A stretch of 49,210 nt of DNA. Origin: CAZVGZ01 sp964627605 (GTDB taxonomy: Bacteria > Latescibacterota > MWCZ01 > CAZVGZ01). Location: NCBI GenBank assembly GCA_964627605.1, contig CAZVGZ010000027.1, positions 1-49,210 on the forward strand, read 5' to 3'. Position numbers and translations under genes: made by a program. The notes below the pieces were generated by a model that worked only from the letters and a program-made list of their open reading frames with translations, did not search any database and was not told the origin of the DNA. Positions 9,413 through 17,585 of this stretch are shown piece by piece. The first letter of the stretch is position 1; every line of letters begins with the position of its first letter.

Positions 9413-9594
9413 GCTATGGCCCGTCTCTGCTTCGAAAACCTGTGCGATCTTTAGGAATAGCGAGCAATAGAGGTCCAGGTCCAAGCGGGAGTAGTGCTGC
9501 GGCGATGCTAGCCCATGGTGGTTGCCTGCCGTTATCTTATTGAGCGGTTGACACCGCCCATATTGACGCCTGGACCCGCCAATCAGAAAACCCC

Positions 9595-10794
9595 ATGAAT
9601 CGCCAGACCAAAGCGCCGATCAAAGTAGCCCATTTCATTACTACGATCAGCAAAGGCGGTGCGACTGAGAACACGCTGTTGTCGGCGGCGGGTTGTCAGG
9701 AGATGGAACACTATGAGGTCAGTGTCATCGCCGGGCCGCCTATCAAGAGCGAAGGCGACCTTCTGGGTTTGGCGAAATCGCTAGGCGTCGAAGTACGGAT
9801 TATCCCGTCACTTCACAAACCGATCCATCTCATCAACGACTTAAGAGCGCTTGCGGCTCTGATATCCGAGCTTATTCGTGGGGGTTATGATGTGGTGCAT
9901 ACCCACGGTTCCAAAGCTGGAGTGTTAGGGCGACTCGCGGCTGTCCTGGTCGGAGTCAAGGCTGTGGTGCATACCATCCATGGGCTTCCTCTCTATCCAG
10001 ACATGCCGCCGCTCTCAAAGGCCTTCTATCTTGGCGTAGAGCGGATGGCCGCACGGGTGACCCACGAGATGCTCTCTGTGACCCACCAGCTGCGTCTTGA
10101 TGCGTTGAGCGGGCGCGTTGGGCGAGCCAGCAGGTTCAGCGTAGTGCGCAGCGGGATGGACTTGGAACCGTTCCTGAGTGGAAGCGATAGGCGAACAGCT
10201 GCACGACAGAGTTTGGGGCTCAAAAGCAACCAGGTAGCGATAGGCTCCATCGGTCGAGTCTGCGCGCAAAAAGGCCAAGACGTTATTCTTGACGTGGCTT
10301 CTGACGTAATCGATCTCGCACCAGACTCCAGGTTTCTGTTTATAGGAAGTGGCGACCTCCTCGAGCCGCTAATCAAAGAGACATCAGAGTTGGAGCTGTC
10401 GCAGTTTGTGCAGTGGACCGGTTCGGTGGAGCCAGAGGAGATACACTACTACCTGTCGGCGTTGGACATCCTGGTTCATGTCTCGGAAAGGGAGGGGTTA
10501 GCGCGGGTGATCCCACAGGCGTTGGCGTCGGGCAAGCCTGTCATTAGCTACGACCTCGATGGCTCACCTGAGGTGATAACCGACAGGTTTAACGGACGCC
10601 TGATCCCGCCATTTGACCGTCAGGAGCTTACCGACGCGCTGGTGGAACTGGTTAGGGACCGGGGACTAAGAGAAGAAATGGGTGCCAGAGGGCCCGAAGT
10701 AGTCGATCCGGCATTCCGCACCGAAGCGATGGTGGAGGGTGTTCATCAAAGCTATCAGCGCGCGCTCAAACTGAGCGGACATATTGCCGACTAG
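9595..10794 (+). CDS. Glycosyltransferase family 4
   Basis: This 399-aa GT-B retaining glycosyltransferase probably adds a sugar to a lipid-linked glycan or exopolysaccharide in the cytoplasm. The N-terminal domain has the glycine loop TTISKGGATENT and the VVHTHGSKAG segment. The C-terminal nucleotide-sugar domain shows GRVCAQKGQD, VHVSEREGLARVIPQALASGKPVI with the E-x7-E catalytic motif, and SPEVI. Length is normal. The ATG at 9595 lacks a clear SD site. It ends tail-to-tail with bioA, overlapping by 4 bases, so any terminators must lie inside coding sequence. Confidence 0.9.
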   Translation: MNRQTKAPIKVAHFITTISKGGATENTLLSAAGCQEMEHYEVSVIAGPPIKSEGDLLGLAKSLGVEVRIIPSLHKPIHLINDLRALAALISELIRGGYDVVHTHGSKAGVLGRLAAVLVGVKAVVHTIHGLPLYPDMPPLSKAFYLGVERMAARVTHEMLSVTHQLRLDALSGRVGRASRFSVVRSGMDLEPFLSGSDRRTAARQSLGLKSNQVAIGSIGRVCAQKGQDVILDVASDVIDLAPDSRFLFIGSGDLLEPLIKETSELELSQFVQWTGSVEPEEIHYYLSALDILVHVSEREGLARVIPQALASGKPVISYDLDGSPEVITDRFNGRLIPPFDRQELTDALVELVRDRGLREEMGARGPEVVDPAFRTEAMVEGVHQSYQRALKLSGHIAD

Positions 10795-12143
10795 ATTTCG
10801 CCTGTGACCTGGTCAATCGCTGTGGCCACCGCATCGACCAAGAGGTCGATCTCCTCCAAAGTTACGCTGAGGGGAGGCATCAGCACGACAACATTGCCCA
10901 GCGGCCTTACTATCACTCCCAAATCCCTGGCGCGGCGACAGACCTTTTTGCCGGTATCAGGCGGGAATTCGATCATGTCTTCCACGCTGCGCATCAGCTC
11001 AATTCCCACCATCACTCCCTGGCGTCTGATCTCGGCTATGTGAGGGTGTTCTGATAGCTTTCCAAGACCACTGGCTAGATGCCCGGTTTTTGCGGCCAGA
11101 CGCTCCAGAGTGCGCTCGGCGCCAAAAACCTCAAGACTTGCCAATGCAGCAGCACATCCAAGCTGGTTGCCTGTAAAGGTGTGACCATGGTAGAATGTTT
11201 TTTCAGGCCCCCCTAGAAACGCTTCGTACACTCTGTCGGTCGTGAGCGTCGCCGCTAGCGGCAGGTAGCCAGCAGTAAGCCCTTTGGCCAAACATATCAG
11301 GTCTGGGACCACCTCTTCCTGATCGCAGGCGAACATTTTTCCGGTCTTTCCAAATCCCACAGCGACCTCGTCTGCTATCAGAAGCAGATCGTGTTCGTTA
11401 CACAACTGGCGGACGTGGCGCAGATAGCCCTTGCGATGGTCGATCATCCCTCCAGCGCCTTGCATGAGCGGCTCGATGATAAACGCCGCCAGCTCATCGC
11501 CGTGGCTCTCCATCAGCCGTTCCAGTTCGCCTATGCACCAGCGGTATCGCTCGTCGTATGACGGTCCATGGCCGCACCGCAGGAGATAGGGTGCCGGGGC
11601 GGTGATCTTATCAAAAAGCAGCGGTCCGTAGGTAGAGTGAAATATCGGAATACCACCGACACTAACAGCGCCCACAGTGTCGCCGTGGTAGCTGTCGGAA
11701 AGAGCGATGAATTTTGTCTTGCCGGGTTTGGGGTCTGGTCGCTGCTGTTGGTATTGGAATGCCATTTTGAGAGCGATTTCGACCGATGTTGCACCGTTGT
11801 CCGAATAGAAGACCCAGCACAGAGGGTCAGGAGTGATCTCGACAAGTTTTTCGGCGAGAATGATTGATGGGGCGTTAGCCGATCCCAAGAGTGTGGAGTG
11901 GGAGACTAAGTCCAACTGCCTGCGGATAGCGTCGTCGATGGTGGGATGGTGATGCCCGTGGACGTTGGTCCACATTGACGATACCCCGTCGAGATACCGG
12001 TTCGAGTCGGTATCGACCAGCCAGCTCCCCTCAGCCGACCCGATGACCAGTGGAGGATCCTCCGCCATGTCGGCCATCTGAGTGAACGGATGCCATACGT
12101 ATTGAGCGTCTAACTCTTGTAGTTCGGAGGTCGTGTGTTTCAC
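10791..12143 (-). CDS. bioA: Adenosylmethionine-8-amino-7-oxononanoate aminotransferase
   Basis: This 450-aa fold-type I PLP enzyme makes 7,8-diaminopelargonate in biotin synthesis, using S-adenosylmethionine as amino donor. BioA-type motifs are present: VWHPFTQM at the N-terminus, SMWTNVHGH, SDNGATSVE, SYHGDTVGAVS, ADEVAVGFGKTG with the PLP-pyridine Asp, and the Schiff-base Lys in CLAKGLTAGYLPLAA. FYHGHTFTGN is also typical. The start is GTG at 12143. No other bio genes are nearby, so biotin synthesis is scattered or partial. Related omega-aminotransferases exist, but the SAM-type N-terminal motifs favour BioA. Confidence 0.93.
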   Translation of the reverse strand: MKHTTSELQELDAQYVWHPFTQMADMAEDPPLVIGSAEGSWLVDTDSNRYLDGVSSMWTNVHGHHHPTIDDAIRRQLDLVSHSTLLGSANAPSIILAEKLVEITPDPLCWVFYSDNGATSVEIALKMAFQYQQQRPDPKPGKTKFIALSDSYHGDTVGAVSVGGIPIFHSTYGPLLFDKITAPAPYLLRCGHGPSYDERYRWCIGELERLMESHGDELAAFIIEPLMQGAGGMIDHRKGYLRHVRQLCNEHDLLLIADEVAVGFGKTGKMFACDQEEVVPDLICLAKGLTAGYLPLAATLTTDRVYEAFLGGPEKTFYHGHTFTGNQLGCAAALASLEVFGAERTLERLAAKTGHLASGLGKLSEHPHIAEIRRQGVMVGIELMRSVEDMIEFPPDTGKKVCRRARDLGVIVRPLGNVVVLMPPLSVTLEEIDLLVDAVATAIDQVTGEI

Positions 12144-12201
12144 TTAGGCGTGGCTCCGAGTTGATAGTTGAGTCTTGTCGGCTGAGGTGCGTGTGCCGAA
12201 T

Positions 12202-13269
12202 CTAAGCAGCCACCGTGGGTAGTTTTTTAGAATCTTCTTGGGCTCTTAGCTGCCCGCACGCCGCCCCAATATCCGCGCCTCGCGACCACCTGATAGTCAC
12301 CGTCATATGTTTGTCGTGGAGTATCTGTTTGAACTTCGCGATCCGGTCGGCGGTCGGCCTCTGAAACTGCCCGCCTGGAACCGAGTTGAATGGTATCAGG
12401 TTTATTTTACACGGGATGCCGTGTGTTATTTTCACGAGTCTCTTGGCGTCGGTATCAGAGTCGTTAACGCCGTCGATGAGAGCATATTCGAACGTGACGC
12501 GTGTGGATGTGGTGCGGGCGTAGATATTTGAAGCGCGCAACAGCTCATCCAGCCCATATCGGTTGTTGATGGGCATCAGCTCGCTTCGTACTTCATCGGT
12601 CGTGGCGTTCAGCGAGACAGCCAGTTTGATGTTAAGGCCTTCATCCGCCAAACGAGCGAACTGGGGCACCAGACCAGCGGTGCTGATGGTGACTTTGCGG
12701 CTGCTGATCGCCAAGCCTAGTTCGAGGCGCAATAGCCGCACTGCGCGACATATGTTGTCGAGATTCTGAAGCGGCTCACCCATCCCCATCATCACGACAT
12801 TGGTTACCGGATGGCGGTGATCGTCAAAAATAGGCACAGTGTGAAGGACCTGGTCCACGATCTCGCCGGCCAAGAGATTTCGTTTGAGCCCGATTGAGGC
12901 GGTAGCGCAGAATGCGCAGCCAAGTGAGCAGCCGACCTGCGATGAGACGCAGACCGTCCTTCGTTTGCCCTCATCCATTGCCACGGTCTCGATCCTTTGG
13001 CCGTCGTCAGCTTGAAGAAGAATCTTGGTCGCTTCGTCTTCCTCTGATTCCATTCGAGCGATTTCGTTGAGCGAACTGACACACGCGCGATTTTCGAGGT
13101 CTTCCCTGAAACCTTTGGCCAGGTCGGTCATCAAAGAAAAATCGTTGACGCCCTTTGCGTAGATCCAACGAAGCAGTTGTTTGGCCCGGTATTTCTCTTT
13201 ACCTAGAGATGTGATGAACCCTTCAAGTTCGACAGGAAGAAGACCTTTGAGGTCTGTTTTGGCAGTCAC
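12202..13269 (-). CDS. rlmN: 23S rRNA (adenine2503-C2)/tRNA A37 methyltransferase
   Basis: This radical-SAM enzyme methylates C2 of A2503 in 23S rRNA and A37 of some tRNAs. The radical-SAM cluster motif is CSLGCAFCA (CxxxCxxC). MGMGEPLQN, the ISTAGLVP strand and the SLNATTDEVR segment are diagnostic, and the C-terminal ADIGAACGQL carries the cysteine involved in the methyl-transfer adduct. The frame is open to a TTG at 13317. GTG at 13269 is preferred because it matches the usual N-terminus (KTDLKGLLPVEL) and has AGGA about 11 bases upstream, giving 355 aa. It is divergent from the lipoprotein gene at 13422. Confidence 0.95.
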   Translation of the reverse strand: MTAKTDLKGLLPVELEGFITSLGKEKYRAKQLLRWIYAKGVNDFSLMTDLAKGFREDLENRACVSSLNEIARMESEEDEATKILLQADDGQRIETVAMDEGKRRTVCVSSQVGCSLGCAFCATASIGLKRNLLAGEIVDQVLHTVPIFDDHRHPVTNVVMMGMGEPLQNLDNICRAVRLLRLELGLAISSRKVTISTAGLVPQFARLADEGLNIKLAVSLNATTDEVRSELMPINNRYGLDELLRASNIYARTTSTRVTFEYALIDGVNDSDTDAKRLVKITHGIPCKINLIPFNSVPGGQFQRPTADRIAKFKQILHDKHMTVTIRWSRGADIGAACGQLRAQEDSKKLPTVAA

Positions 13270-13421
13270 GATGGAGAGTATTCCTGAAAGTTCGGTAGCC
13301 GGAGGTTTAAGTGGCAACCGTCAGAATGTAGCTCCACAGTGTGGCTGCTACAAGGTGTCTCCAAGCCGAACGATAGTTGACTTGGAGGCGTGCGAACGGC
13401 TATTGTTGGACGGTGGATACT

Positions 13422-14204
13422 ATGCCTTTTAGTAAGAAAACCGCCCGTGCCATCTGGATGGTGGCTGTTCTTTCACTGCCGCTGGTTGGATGTGGTCCCA
13501 AAGGCCAGATTGGCCGAGGCGACAACCGCCGCGTTGTGCCTGGCCATGGATCGGCTGAATGGGGTAGCGCAGCAACATTGGACAGTTCGGCACTGGACTC
13601 GCTCGCGCAGTTGTGGACTGCGGCGTTGATACTGCCCGATCCGCTAATCGGTGCGGCGAACAACGCGAAAGTGATCGTAAGGGCTGTGCACTACGGCTGG
13701 CCACTGCTTGAAGCGACAGTGGCAGCTCAGTGTCAGGCCGACTCGCTGACGACAGAGGGTTGCGACAGCCTTTTGGCCGCATACCGGGACACGCATCGTG
13801 ACTCTACAGAGTTTCGCATCGACCTAAAACTCGAGTCAAACTTTTCTGAAAAGTCGCTGCAACCACGTTTTTGGGATATGTTTATTGAGGACGACGACAA
13901 GATAATGTATGAACCGGTTCGCTTTGAGGCTGAGCCGGTGGTTGCTGTAAAGAAAGACACACTGTCTGAACCTGGACGCGCAAACATTCTTGGGGGGCCC
14001 TATAGGCGTTTGGTGCACCTATATTTCTCTCGCATCAGTCCTATGGGCGGTCCGCTCTTGAGCGCGGAAACAGAGCAGTTGAGATTGGTGTTCTCCCGTA
14101 ACCGGATGCGATTAGGGGAGGCCATCTGGGTGTTTGACAGGCCAGGCGAGGCTACAGGACTTAAGAAAACCGGACGACGCGCTTCTCGGCTGAGATCGTA
14201 CTAG
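13422..14204 (+). CDS. Predicted lipoprotein of unknown function
   Basis: The 260-aa product begins with a lysine-rich n-region, a hydrophobic helix and a lipobox (LPLVGC), so it should be exported and lipid-anchored at about Cys24. ATG 13422 follows a G-rich SD-like stretch; the frame is open to 13377, but that extension would spoil the signal peptide. The mature part has no family I recognise. It includes an Asp/Ser-rich helical region and a C-terminal beta-rich part ending in a basic tail. The Minf_1886-family gene starts 19 bases downstream and is probably co-transcribed. Confidence 0.75.
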   Translation: MPFSKKTARAIWMVAVLSLPLVGCGPKGQIGRGDNRRVVPGHGSAEWGSAATLDSSALDSLAQLWTAALILPDPLIGAANNAKVIVRAVHYGWPLLEATVAAQCQADSLTTEGCDSLLAAYRDTHRDSTEFRIDLKLESNFSEKSLQPRFWDMFIEDDDKIMYEPVRFEAEPVVAVKKDTLSEPGRANILGGPYRRLVHLYFSRISPMGGPLLSAETEQLRLVFSRNRMRLGEAIWVFDRPGEATGLKKTGRRASRLRSY

Positions 14205-14223
14205 AGGAATATAAAGGTAGATC

Positions 14224-14628
14224 ATGCCACCAGATGAGCAGGAGTTTTTTCAACGGGTCGAAGCGCTAGCCGACCGCGATGGGCGCTATAGAAGGGACGC
14301 CTACCTTTTTGTGCTTGGGGCGCTCTCCCACACGTACGACCATGTTGTCAAAGATCAGCGCCACGTCACCGGCCCTGAGCTACTCATGGGGATAAGCGAC
14401 TACGCCTTGGATCAGTTCGGCCCGATGACAAAGACGGTATTCGATCATTGGTGTGTTACTGAGACCCAAGATTTTGGCGAGATAGTATTCGCTATGGTCG
14501 AGGCGGGACTCATGGGCAAGACCGATGAGGACTCTATCGACGATTTCAAAGACGTCTACGACTTCGACGAGGAGTTTGATTGGCGAAAAGGCATCGCTAG
14601 AGACTTCCGACCAACCGACGAAGAGTAG
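14224..14628 (+). CDS. Minf_1886-family conserved protein
   Basis: This 134-aa protein matches what I recall of the Minf_1886/TIGR04138 family of small conserved proteins from Verrucomicrobia, Planctomycetes and similar phyla. The family-type stretches are YLFVLGALSHT, HVTGPELL, YALDQFGPM, the DFGEIVFAMVEAGLM block and an acidic C-terminal tail (YDFDEEFDW). Function is unknown. It has no signal peptide or membrane segment and probably acts in the cytoplasm. The SD (gagg and aaagg) lies upstream of ATG 14224. Its upstream partner is the lipoprotein gene. Family naming is from memory; the protein's reality is supported by its composition and SD. Confidence 0.82.
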   Translation: MPPDEQEFFQRVEALADRDGRYRRDAYLFVLGALSHTYDHVVKDQRHVTGPELLMGISDYALDQFGPMTKTVFDHWCVTETQDFGEIVFAMVEAGLMGKTDEDSIDDFKDVYDFDEEFDWRKGIARDFRPTDEE

Positions 14629-14662
14629 ATAGCTCAGCTGTGGTAGCGCCAGAACTATTTGA

Positions 14663-14863
14663 CCGGCGAACCGAAACCGGTTGGCTAGATTGGTTGAGCA
14701 GGGGCGCTTGATAATCGGACCGCAGTACATCATCCCAGACGGCTACGCCCCCACCGGTGAAACGTTTGTGAGGAATCTGCTTATCGGACTGGAGCGATGT
14801 GAGGAGATGGGTCATGCCCCAGACGTGCTGTACCACGCAGAGCCGTCGGCGCTGGACGGTTGA
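14663..14863 (+). pseudogene. GH38 alpha-mannosidase N-terminal fragment
   Basis: About 60 codons read like part of the N-terminal catalytic domain of a GH38 alpha-mannosidase: a V-x-QGRL-x-IGPQY segment, PDGYAPTGET and VRNLLIGLERC, matching the family's GR-x-x-x-GP(W/Q)Y, PDE and (S/T)GE-x-x-(I/V)RNLL pattern. The frame has a stop at 14660, no proper start and a TGA at 14861-14863, so it is a shard of a gene normally encoding 800-1000 residues. It is opposed head-on by a truncated minus-strand gene, so a rearrangement junction lies near 14863-14875. Confidence 0.6.
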
Positions 14864-14869
14864 GGGAGA

Positions 14870-15206
14870 TATCCCAAAACGCGTGCTCTCCCCAAGGAAA
14901 GAGGCCATTTTCGGTGTCTGTGCAAGTTTTTGATAAAACGCGACAGTACCCTTCCACCGCATCCTGGTAAGAGGGGCGGTCCAAGACCTCAGCCAACCCC
15001 AACATCGTGCCCAGCAGCGGAATATCGTGCATGAGGTTGCTCCCGCCAGGGGAGCGGTCGCCCTCACGCTGACAAGGGATCGCAGGAGGTACGCCCTCCA
15101 ACGGGGTCCAGGCCTCCAGGTCAATGATTGAAGGGAACATCGGGCCGCAATCGATCATCCGGTCGATGAACGCGGTGACTGTCCCCATTATCTGCTGTGG
15201 GGTCAT
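14870..15206 (-). pseudogene. Six-hairpin glycosidase-like gene, 3'-truncated
   Basis: About 110 codons from ATG 15206 look like the first helical hairpins of an (alpha/alpha)6 glycosidase or pectate-lyase-like protein. Examples are FIDRMIDCGP, the SNLMHDIPLL helix, LGLAEVLDRPSY and the GLFPWGEHAFWDI segment, in which the Trp-Gly-x-His pattern recalls substrate-binding residues of such folds. Homology ends at about 14870, where the sequence meets the GH38 fragment. The ORF continues as unrelated residues to 14781. Its ATG overlaps the TGA of the kinase pseudogene (ATGA), showing it was once the third gene of a sulfatase-kinase-glycosidase operon. The family call is from pattern memory. Confidence 0.5.
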
Positions 15207-15794
15207 CGTCTATTTTCCAATGGCTCGTTCGCTGCTGGCGTAGCGGTACCGAACGCGGCAGGCGTGGTCGGCGGACCAACATTCCCGGTGAACCAGATTG
15301 TGATCTCACTGGGCGACCGCAATTGAAATACTGGAAGATGGGCGGCTTCTCTACCATTTACGAGCTCAGTAAACATCCGCCGTCGCCGGATGTGGGTGGT
15401 GATCGCATAGACAAAAAGTGAATCTCGGCTCAGCACCGAACCTCTAAGTGTCTCACGATTTCCGTTCCACAACTCCTGCCGTTTTCCCACACGCCGGATG
15501 GTGCGGATTAGCATCCGGCCGAGTGTAACGCGGAGCGGAATGTCAAGCCACACCAGAGTATCTGCCCTGGGCCAAACCAGGTCCCTCACTTTGAGATACG
15601 AGCCGTCGATCACCCAGCTTTCGCCCTGCGTAGCCCGATCAACCTGCTCTCAAAAGTCCGGCGTCGGCGTCCAGTTTTCACCCCAAAACAGCGCATCCAT
15701 CTCTATAAACGGAAGTCTCAGAGCTGCGCTCAATTTTTTGGGCAAATGTGGTTTTGCCCGCACAACTGTTGCCGGTGACAACGATCCGACGCAC
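15203..15794 (-). pseudogene. P-loop kinase (adenylate-kinase-related/FlaR-like), frameshift plus nonsense
   Basis: Reading from GTG 15794, the product starts with a Walker A motif (TGNSCAGKTT). A frameshift follows in a T6 tract at 15734-15739, where five bases would restore the frame. The next frame gives KLSAALRLPFIEMDALFWG, then a TGA at 15652-15650 that would read Arg if it were CGA. The same frame continues through ESWVIDGSY, LVWLDIP and the Arg-rich lid to a TGA at 15203. This pattern matches the FlaR/topology-modulation family of small P-loop kinases. Two independent lesions argue for true decay. It begins directly after the sulfatase stop. Confidence 0.8.
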
Positions 15795-15795
15795 G

Positions 15796-17313
15796 TCATC
15801 CTGCCCTGCACGCAGGGCTCGTTCCCACGTACGGATTTTCGCGCTGATGTTCGCCGCTGTGAATCTTTTCGAGCGTCTCGGCGTGGTGTTCGCGATCGGT
15901 TCGCCTCAGATATTCGCAGTAGGACGTGAGGTGTCCCGGCAGCGTGTGATGTGGTCCGCCCTCGCGCAAAACATGCCACATCGGATCTTCGGCGTGCGCG
16001 GAACTGCGCATCATCTCGCTTTCCCAGCCGTGGAGCAAACTTAGCCCCTGCCTGACCAGATCGCCGCTGGTCTCTGCAAGGTTGTTTAGTTCGTGGGGAT
16101 CGTCTTTTAGATCAAATAGCATCAGAGGCTCAAGCATTTTGAAACCGTCATGATGCGTCTCCATCAGCAGAGCACGCCCCCATCTCACCGACCTCTGGCA
16201 CGCCCATGCGCCTTGGCTGATGACAAGAAACCTGCGCCCTGGCCAGTCGTCGCCACCGACAGCGGGCGCGAAGCTGTAACCATCCCACTCCTGTGGAATC
16301 TCCCCGCCAGCCATCTCGGTGACCGTCGCCGCCAGATCGACGTTGTAGCAGAGGCCGTCCTGCTCGACTCCAGAAGCCATCCCTGGCCACCTGATAACCA
16401 GAGGGATGTTGCAAGTGTGATGGTCGGCGGTCTGGTGGTCGCCGTAGACGTTCAACTCGCCCTGATTCTCACCGTGATCAGAGCTGACGATAATCGCTGT
16501 ATCGTCCAAAACTCCCTGACTTGCGAGCATCTCCAGAATCATCCCGATATGATCGTCGGCGTACCTGATCCCCACATCGTATCCATCAATCCACTGTTTC
16601 CACTCCTCCATCGATCCGATTTCGGAAGGCACCCGTGGGTGCTGATCAAGCTGTCTGCTCTCAGGTGGCTCGTACCCCCAGGGTTCCCTGGCGCTGTGAG
16701 GACCGTAGCCGTCATAGTGTTCGCTGCGGATATCGTCGGTGAGCCATGAAGGCGGTGTTTCGTTTTCAAACGGGTTTCCATACTCCGTCGGAGTTCGATA
16801 GACCGTGTGCGGATCCCAGAAGTTCACCTGGAGAAACCAGTTGTCCTCCTGGCCGTGGCGGGAGAGCCAATCGAGCGCCACAGGGGCGACCTCATCGGCT
16901 CGCTCATTGCCGCTCTTGCCGGTGTTGAACATCTCGGAAAACCCGGCGCAGAAGTGCCACGCCGAATGCCTTTCCGCAAAAGGGCTGACGCTGACGGTGT
17001 GGTACCCTGCTCTTCTAAGGGCGGACATCCATGTGTTTTCGCTGTAGTGGTTGCGGAAACTGCGGTTCGGGCCTTCCAGCGGCAGGTCGGCATTGATTCC
17101 ACCATGATTGATGACACCGGAGTGGATGCCGAACTGCCCACCATATAGCGCTGTTCTGGACGGCAGACACGGCACATCCGACGCGTAGCAGTTCCTGAAC
17201 ACGACCCCATCACCTGCAATGCGGTCGATGTTAGGCGAGGTGTCACGATGGTAGCCATAGCAGCCCAAATGGTCTGGGCGCAGGGTGTCTATGTCGAGGT
17301 AGAGGATTTTCAC
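15796..17313 (-). CDS. Type I sulfatase (arylsulfatase family)
   Basis: This 505-aa alkaline-phosphatase-superfamily hydrolase removes sulfate esters, probably from polysaccharide or phenolic substrates. Metal-binding N-terminal residues sit in LDIDTLRPDHLG. The formylglycine motif is CLPSR at Cys49, of the C-x-P-x-R type matured by formylglycine-generating enzyme. SSDHGENQG carries the second metal group and GVINHGG is conserved in position. There is no signal peptide, so it may be cytoplasmic or exported by another route. GTG 17313 has a strong AAGGAG SD. It heads the decayed kinase and glycosidase operon. No formylglycine-generating enzyme is in the window. Confidence 0.92.
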   Translation of the reverse strand: MKILYLDIDTLRPDHLGCYGYHRDTSPNIDRIAGDGVVFRNCYASDVPCLPSRTALYGGQFGIHSGVINHGGINADLPLEGPNRSFRNHYSENTWMSALRRAGYHTVSVSPFAERHSAWHFCAGFSEMFNTGKSGNERADEVAPVALDWLSRHGQEDNWFLQVNFWDPHTVYRTPTEYGNPFENETPPSWLTDDIRSEHYDGYGPHSAREPWGYEPPESRQLDQHPRVPSEIGSMEEWKQWIDGYDVGIRYADDHIGMILEMLASQGVLDDTAIIVSSDHGENQGELNVYGDHQTADHHTCNIPLVIRWPGMASGVEQDGLCYNVDLAATVTEMAGGEIPQEWDGYSFAPAVGGDDWPGRRFLVISQGAWACQRSVRWGRALLMETHHDGFKMLEPLMLFDLKDDPHELNNLAETSGDLVRQGLSLLHGWESEMMRSSAHAEDPMWHVLREGGPHHTLPGHLTSYCEYLRRTDREHHAETLEKIHSGEHQRENPYVGTSPACRAG

Positions 17314-17388
17314 TGGTGCTCCTTGTCGGTGGTGTGGCTTTCAGGTCGTACAAGACGGTAATGTTAAGCTGTAAACGTGTCAGTCCCC

Positions 17389-17396
17389 AAGGAGGT
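17389..17396 (+). promoter_or_regulatory. Perfect Shine-Dalgarno for the 45-aa membrane protein
   Basis: AAGGAGGT lies 8 bases before ATG 17405. It is one of the best SD matches I saw in the window and decides that the small ORF is translated. Confidence 0.75.
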
Positions 17397-17404
17397 TAAT
17401 CAGA

Positions 17405-17542
17405 ATGGCGGATTGCAGACCGGACAGAAAAGCTAGCAAAGACCCAAAAGGATCACAGGCTCTAGCAATCTTGGGCGGCGTAGTTGTGGTAGTGCTAGCT
17501 GTTCTGCTGAGCGTTGTGGTAATGGCTTGGATTGGGGGGTAG
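17405..17542 (+). CDS. 45-aa single-pass membrane protein, unknown function
   Basis: A short ORF (45 codons) with a charged N-terminus rich in Arg, Lys and Asp (about residues 1-18) and one strongly hydrophobic helix (about residues 20-43) of Val, Leu, Ala and Gly. It ends WIGG. A perfect SD at the proper distance supports translation. The cytoplasmic positive end predicts N-in, C-out topology. The composition loosely recalls the N-terminal helix of type IV or archaeal pilins, but there is no clear peptidase site. It is divergent from the sulfatase and convergent with the interrupted gene at 17586-18386. No family recognised. Confidence 0.65.
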   Translation: MADCRPDRKASKDPKGSQALAILGGVVVVVLAVLLSVVVMAWIGG

Positions 17543-17585
17543 CGAATCTGGCAGGCATGATAAAACAGTGGTTCGTACGGAGCGA

